From positions 1 to 64,000 of the forward strand of contig NZ_JAGL01000008.1 of the NCBI RefSeq assembly GCF_000526635.1: a DNA stretch of 64,000 bases, written 5' to 3'. Both the position numbers and the translations under genes were made by a program. This document shows positions 61,801-64,000 of this stretch, piece after piece. This DNA is from Aminobacter sp. J41. Its GTDB lineage: Bacteria; Pseudomonadota; Alphaproteobacteria; Rhizobiales; Rhizobiaceae. The first letter of the stretch is position 1, and every line of letters starts with the position of its first letter. The notes beneath the pieces were generated by a model that was not told the origin of the DNA, searched no databases, and saw only the letters and a list, made by a program, of their open reading frames with translations.

Positions 61801-64000
61801 GTCGAGGCTTCGACGGTTGGCGGCAACGGTGTTTACACCTATTCGTCCAGTACGGCGTTTCCTACCTCTTCGTACCAGGCAACCAATTACTGGGTCGATG
61901 TCGTCTTCCATCAGAACACGGTCAACACAGCGCCGGTAGCCCAGAATGACAACAACATCGACGTGGTGCGCAATAATGCGCTCGTCATTCCGGTAAGTAC
62001 TCTTCTTGCCAATGACATCGATATCGACGCGGATCCGCTCACGATCACTCATGTCTCGGAAGCAACCAACGGGACGATAGACTACGACCCCGTCGCCGGG
62101 ACCATCACCTTCACGCCCAATGCCAACTTTGTTGGCGAGGCAAGTTTTACTTACACCGTCGAGGACGGTCAGGGCGGGAGTTCGACAGCTACGGTCAACA
62201 TGGTCGTGGCGCCCCCCGACACGACCGTAAAATTGTTCCCGACCGAGGTGGCGCCGACAATGCTGGCGGTCAACGATCCGCTATCTGTAGAGCTCGGGGT
62301 CCGCTTCACCGCGACTACGGCAGGAACCATCAGGGGTATCCGGTACTACAAGAGCGCACAGGACACGGGTACGCATACGGGTTCTGTGTGGAGCGCAACC
62401 GGCCAGTTGCTTGCGACAGCAACCTTCAGCAACGAATCCTCCAGCGGCTGGCAGACAGTCACCTTCTCGCAGCCGATCACGGTTGCAGCCGGTACGACCT
62501 ATGTGGCGAGCTACCACTCGAACGGCTTCTACTCAGCGTCACCCAACTACTTCACGACATCGCATACCAACGGCGTGCTGACGGCCCCCGCGAACGCTGG
62601 CGTCTATGCCTACGGCAACTCCAGCGTGTTCCCGACGCAGTCGTACAATGCAGCCAACTATTGGGTCGACGTCATCTTCGAGCCCAACACGGAGAACCTG
62701 GCACCCGTCGCCGTGAACGACGAAGGCTTCGTGGCTAACGTCGGCTCCCCGCTCATTCTTACGGCTGCCGCGTTGCTGGCAAACGACAGCGATCTAGACG
62801 CGGATCCGCTGGTTATCACCGGCGTCGGCCAGGCGCAGAACGGCACCGTCACCTTCGACAGCCAGACCAACACGATCACCTTTACGCCAAATGCGGACTA
62901 TGTCGGCGAGGCAAGTTTTACCTACACAATCGAGGACGGTCGGGGCGGCAGCTCATCGGCGACGGTCAGCTTGTCCGTGGTGCCACCTGATACGACGGTC
63001 AAACTGTTCTCGGACGACGTATCGCCCACCATACCAGCGGACAACGATCCCGGTTCCGTCGAGCTTGGCGTCCGATTCACCGTTGGCGCGGCCGGAACCA
63101 TCACGGGCATCCGGTACTACAAGAGCGCGCAGGACACCGGCACCCACACCGGTACGCTCTGGACGGCCACGGGCGAGTTGCTGGCCACCGCTATCTTCAG
63201 CAACGAGTCCGCCAGCGGCTGGCAGACAGTCACCTTCTCGCAACCGATTACCGTTGTGGCCGGCACGTCCTACGTGGCGAGCTATCACTCGAACGGCTTC
63301 TATGCTGCATCGCCGAATTACTTCACGACGTCGCATACCAGCGGTGTACTGACGGCCCCCACCAATGCCGGCGTCTATGCCTATGGCAACTCCACGGTGT
63401 TCCCGTCGGCGAGCGGCGCGACCAACTACTGGGTCGACGTTATCTTCGAACCCAACACCGGAAACTCGGCACCGGTCGCTGTAAACGACGGCGGCTTCGA
63501 GACAAACCAGGGGAAGTCCCTCGTCATCTCGGCTGCAGAATTGCTGGCGAATGACAGCGATGCAGACGCCGACCCGCTGGTTATCACCGGCGTCAGCCAG
63601 GCAGAAAACGGCATCGTCGCCTTCGACAACCTGACGAACACGATCACGTTCACACCGACGGCCGGTTACAGCGGCGACGCGAGCTTCACCTACACGATCG
63701 CTGACAATAACGGCGGTTTCGACAGCGCCACCGTCTCGCTGTCGGTTCGGGCCCCGAACCTGGAGCAGCGGCTGTTCTCGGACGCAGACGTCCCGGCGAC
63801 CGTCTCGGTCAACGATCCTGACTCCGTCAACCTCGGCATGAAGTTTACCGCCGATGTCGATGGCTGGATCACCGGCATCAGCTTCTACAAAGGACCGCAG
63901 AACACCGGGACGCATACCGGCTATCTGTGGACCGCTACAGGGCAGTTGCTCTCGAGCGTCACATTCAGCGGCGAGTCCGCCAGCGGCTGGCAGACCATGG
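58813..64000 (+). CDS. giant DUF4082/cadherin-like repeat protein with DMFase-like N-terminal region (partial)
   Basis: The frame is open from ATG at 58813 to the end of the window, 1729 codons, with no stop. The start has GGGG about 5-8 nt upstream. Residues about 1-515 resemble the large-subunit domain of N,N-dimethylformamidase (IEIYRLGYYNGDGARKVA, GVEHSAIRWLEQNGYDVSYI, SVGHDEYWSAEQRANVE, FWSGNEVYWKIRW). An Ig-like segment follows (about 520-614). Then DUF4082 modules alternate with cadherin-like Ig modules: DUF4082 at about 616-772, 876-1036, 1138-1293, 1396-1548 and from 1651; Ig at about 775-873, 1037-1135, 1294-1394 and 1549-1650. Ig modules carry the motif LLANDxDxDADPL. There is no N-terminal signal peptide, so type I secretion with a C-terminal signal beyond the window is likely. 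Confidence 0.88.
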   Translation, partial: MTNKIVLENQKQGNPIEEWGIDGDGDPSIQGFATQISSNVGETVEFKIATDATKYRIEIYRLGYYNGDGARKVATISQELTQAQIQPHPIVDYTTGLIDCGNWEVSATWQIPEDSVSGVYIAKLVREDGVEGSSHIPFIVREDGSTSDIVFQTSDTTWQAYNAWGGASLYTGNVPIDPADMIAWMPPNCSCGLTAIGRAYKVSYNRPFITNTSPAGGTHDFIFGVEHSAIRWLEQNGYDVSYISGVDSTRNGAQLLNHQAFLSVGHDEYWSAEQRANVEAARDSGVNLAFWSGNEVYWKIRWEDSVDGNGTPYRTMVAYKETWAGVSIDPSDIHTGTWRDPRFADPGQEPENSLTGTMFTVDSYRLDTMTIPYDMSRLRFWRNTEVAELQPGETYSLVPNLLGYEWDSDVENGYRPAGLINMSSTTLVVDTYLRDYGTTIGTEEATHSLTMYRAPSGALVFGAGTVFWSWGLDENHAGAPTPTDPNVQQAMVNMFADMGIQPETLMASLVVATKSTDFLAPVSQITSPSVGAHFVEGQRVTVTGIAYDLGGGVVAGIEVSTDGGQSWWKAQGYENWTYTWTAQATGTYTMMSRAVDDSLNLETPTSSANVTVSLPDTSSIWTFANKPAEETALDRDGIEVGVRFQTSIGGEIEGIRFYKGFYNIGTHVVNLWDDQGNLIATATSTKADESLSGWQTVLFDNPVQIQAGKTYTASYFTKGYYSLDTQYFTSPITRGPITVQPGAGVFTYTTTPGVFPTESFQNSNYWVDVVFDAGPNTQPVAEDDTGFMVYRNGKLTLSFAALTANDNDADGDLLSILSVGGAQNGTVTLNFQAGTVTFRPDDGYFGPASFTYVVTDGRGGTSTATVSLTVDEAMAGISIFDEGAAPTSAPSADGEGLELGMKFTASKSGTISAMRFYKATGETGTHTASLWTASGDLLGTVTFTNESGSGWQEATFSTPITIAAGQTYVASYHSNGTYMATPGYFEQAHSNGPLTAVEASTVGGNGVYTYSSSTAFPTSSYQATNYWVDVVFHQNTVNTAPVAQNDNNIDVVRNNALVIPVSTLLANDIDIDADPLTITHVSEATNGTIDYDPVAGTITFTPNANFVGEASFTYTVEDGQGGSSTATVNMVVAPPDTTVKLFPTEVAPTMLAVNDPLSVELGVRFTATTAGTIRGIRYYKSAQDTGTHTGSVWSATGQLLATATFSNESSSGWQTVTFSQPITVAAGTTYVASYHSNGFYSASPNYFTTSHTNGVLTAPANAGVYAYGNSSVFPTQSYNAANYWVDVIFEPNTENLAPVAVNDEGFVANVGSPLILTAAALLANDSDLDADPLVITGVGQAQNGTVTFDSQTNTITFTPNADYVGEASFTYTIEDGRGGSSSATVSLSVVPPDTTVKLFSDDVSPTIPADNDPGSVELGVRFTVGAAGTITGIRYYKSAQDTGTHTGTLWTATGELLATAIFSNESASGWQTVTFSQPITVVAGTSYVASYHSNGFYAASPNYFTTSHTSGVLTAPTNAGVYAYGNSTVFPSASGATNYWVDVIFEPNTGNSAPVAVNDGGFETNQGKSLVISAAELLANDSDADADPLVITGVSQAENGIVAFDNLTNTITFTPTAGYSGDASFTYTIADNNGGFDSATVSLSVRAPNLEQRLFSDADVPATVSVNDPDSVNLGMKFTADVDGWITGISFYKGPQNTGTHTGYLWTATGQLLSSVTFSGESASGWQTM
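61555..64000 (+). repeat. tandem DUF4082-Ig coding repeats of about 770-785 bp
   Basis: Equivalent codons of successive DUF4082 modules fall at 61555, 62341, 63112 and 63880, that is 786, 771 and 768 bp apart (262, 257 and 256 residues). Units beginning near 62225 and 62998 are the most alike, for example CGGTACTACAAGAGCGC in both and nearly the same SNGFYxASPNYFTTSHTxGVL. A first, more diverged module lies at 60660-61130. Confidence 0.85.

Noticed and set aside
61500-64000. Possible CRISPR-like periodic repeats
   Set aside because: Period is about 770 bp and the repeats encode protein modules in one frame; there are no short repeats with unique spacers.

Overview
This window is a piece of an alphaproteobacterial chromosome, most likely Hyphomicrobiales (Rhizobiales) and probably the Phyllobacteriaceae/Mesorhizobium-Nitratireductor neighbourhood. 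The base composition is GC-rich and the start codons include several TTG and GTG. The central block has the gene order usual for that group: lipA, lpd, pdhC, pdhB (carrying its own lipoyl domain), pdhA, ftsB-like, eno, kdsA. A DUF2865 protein, a COQ10-type START protein and a multidomain malic enzyme support the assignment. This is inferred from gene content and was not tested by a search.

Left accessory part (1-10.7 kb). An IS66-family element end truncates an amidohydrolase gene that follows a cyclase-family gene, with a divergent LysR regulator beside it. An IS3-family element of about 1.23 kb (3945-5176) splits a membrane-anchored hydrolase gene that was translationally coupled to an upstream alpha/beta hydrolase. 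A MocR-type regulator lies next to a cupin gene and a divergent FMN-binding PNPOx-like gene. Two inverted repeats with identical geometry, TGTAT-N12-ATACA, mark the cupin/PNPOx promoter region and the hydrolase promoter. A short-chain dehydrogenase and a gene-poor stretch lead to tRNA-Leu(GAG).

Core part (11-46.4 kb). This part is largely housekeeping. It holds lipoate synthesis (lipB, lipA) beside the complete pyruvate dehydrogenase complex (pdhA, pdhB, pdhC, lpd). It also holds eno, kdsA, an MCE/Mla-type lipid transport operon (STAS-permease, ATPase, MCE protein, auxiliary lipoprotein), a dipeptide epimerase, malic enzyme, gltX, nadE, aroG (class II), gor, rpiA and gph.

Catabolic island (46.4-55.9 kb). 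A MatB-like malonyl-CoA synthetase is followed by a 555-residue protein whose C-S-T-C motif lines up with the UGSC motif of a predicted selenoprotein family. Next come a thioredoxin-reductase-like flavoprotein, a GntR/FCD regulator and an AEC-type carrier. A tripartite tricarboxylate transporter follows on the opposite strand, in which TctA and TctB are fused and TctC is separate. Two copies of GCATAC-N15-GTATGC, one before the matB-like gene and one before the UGSC-like gene, suggest a single regulon. This is the best candidate for an undescribed system here: import of an unknown acid, thiol redox chemistry and possibly a malonate end product.

Right end (56-64 kb). After tRNA-Lys(CTT) come a glutathione S-transferase, an NADPH-dependent FMN reductase and the first 1729 codons of a giant protein. 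That protein has an N,N-dimethylformamidase-like N-terminal region followed by alternating DUF4082 and cadherin-like Ig modules, and it runs off the window.
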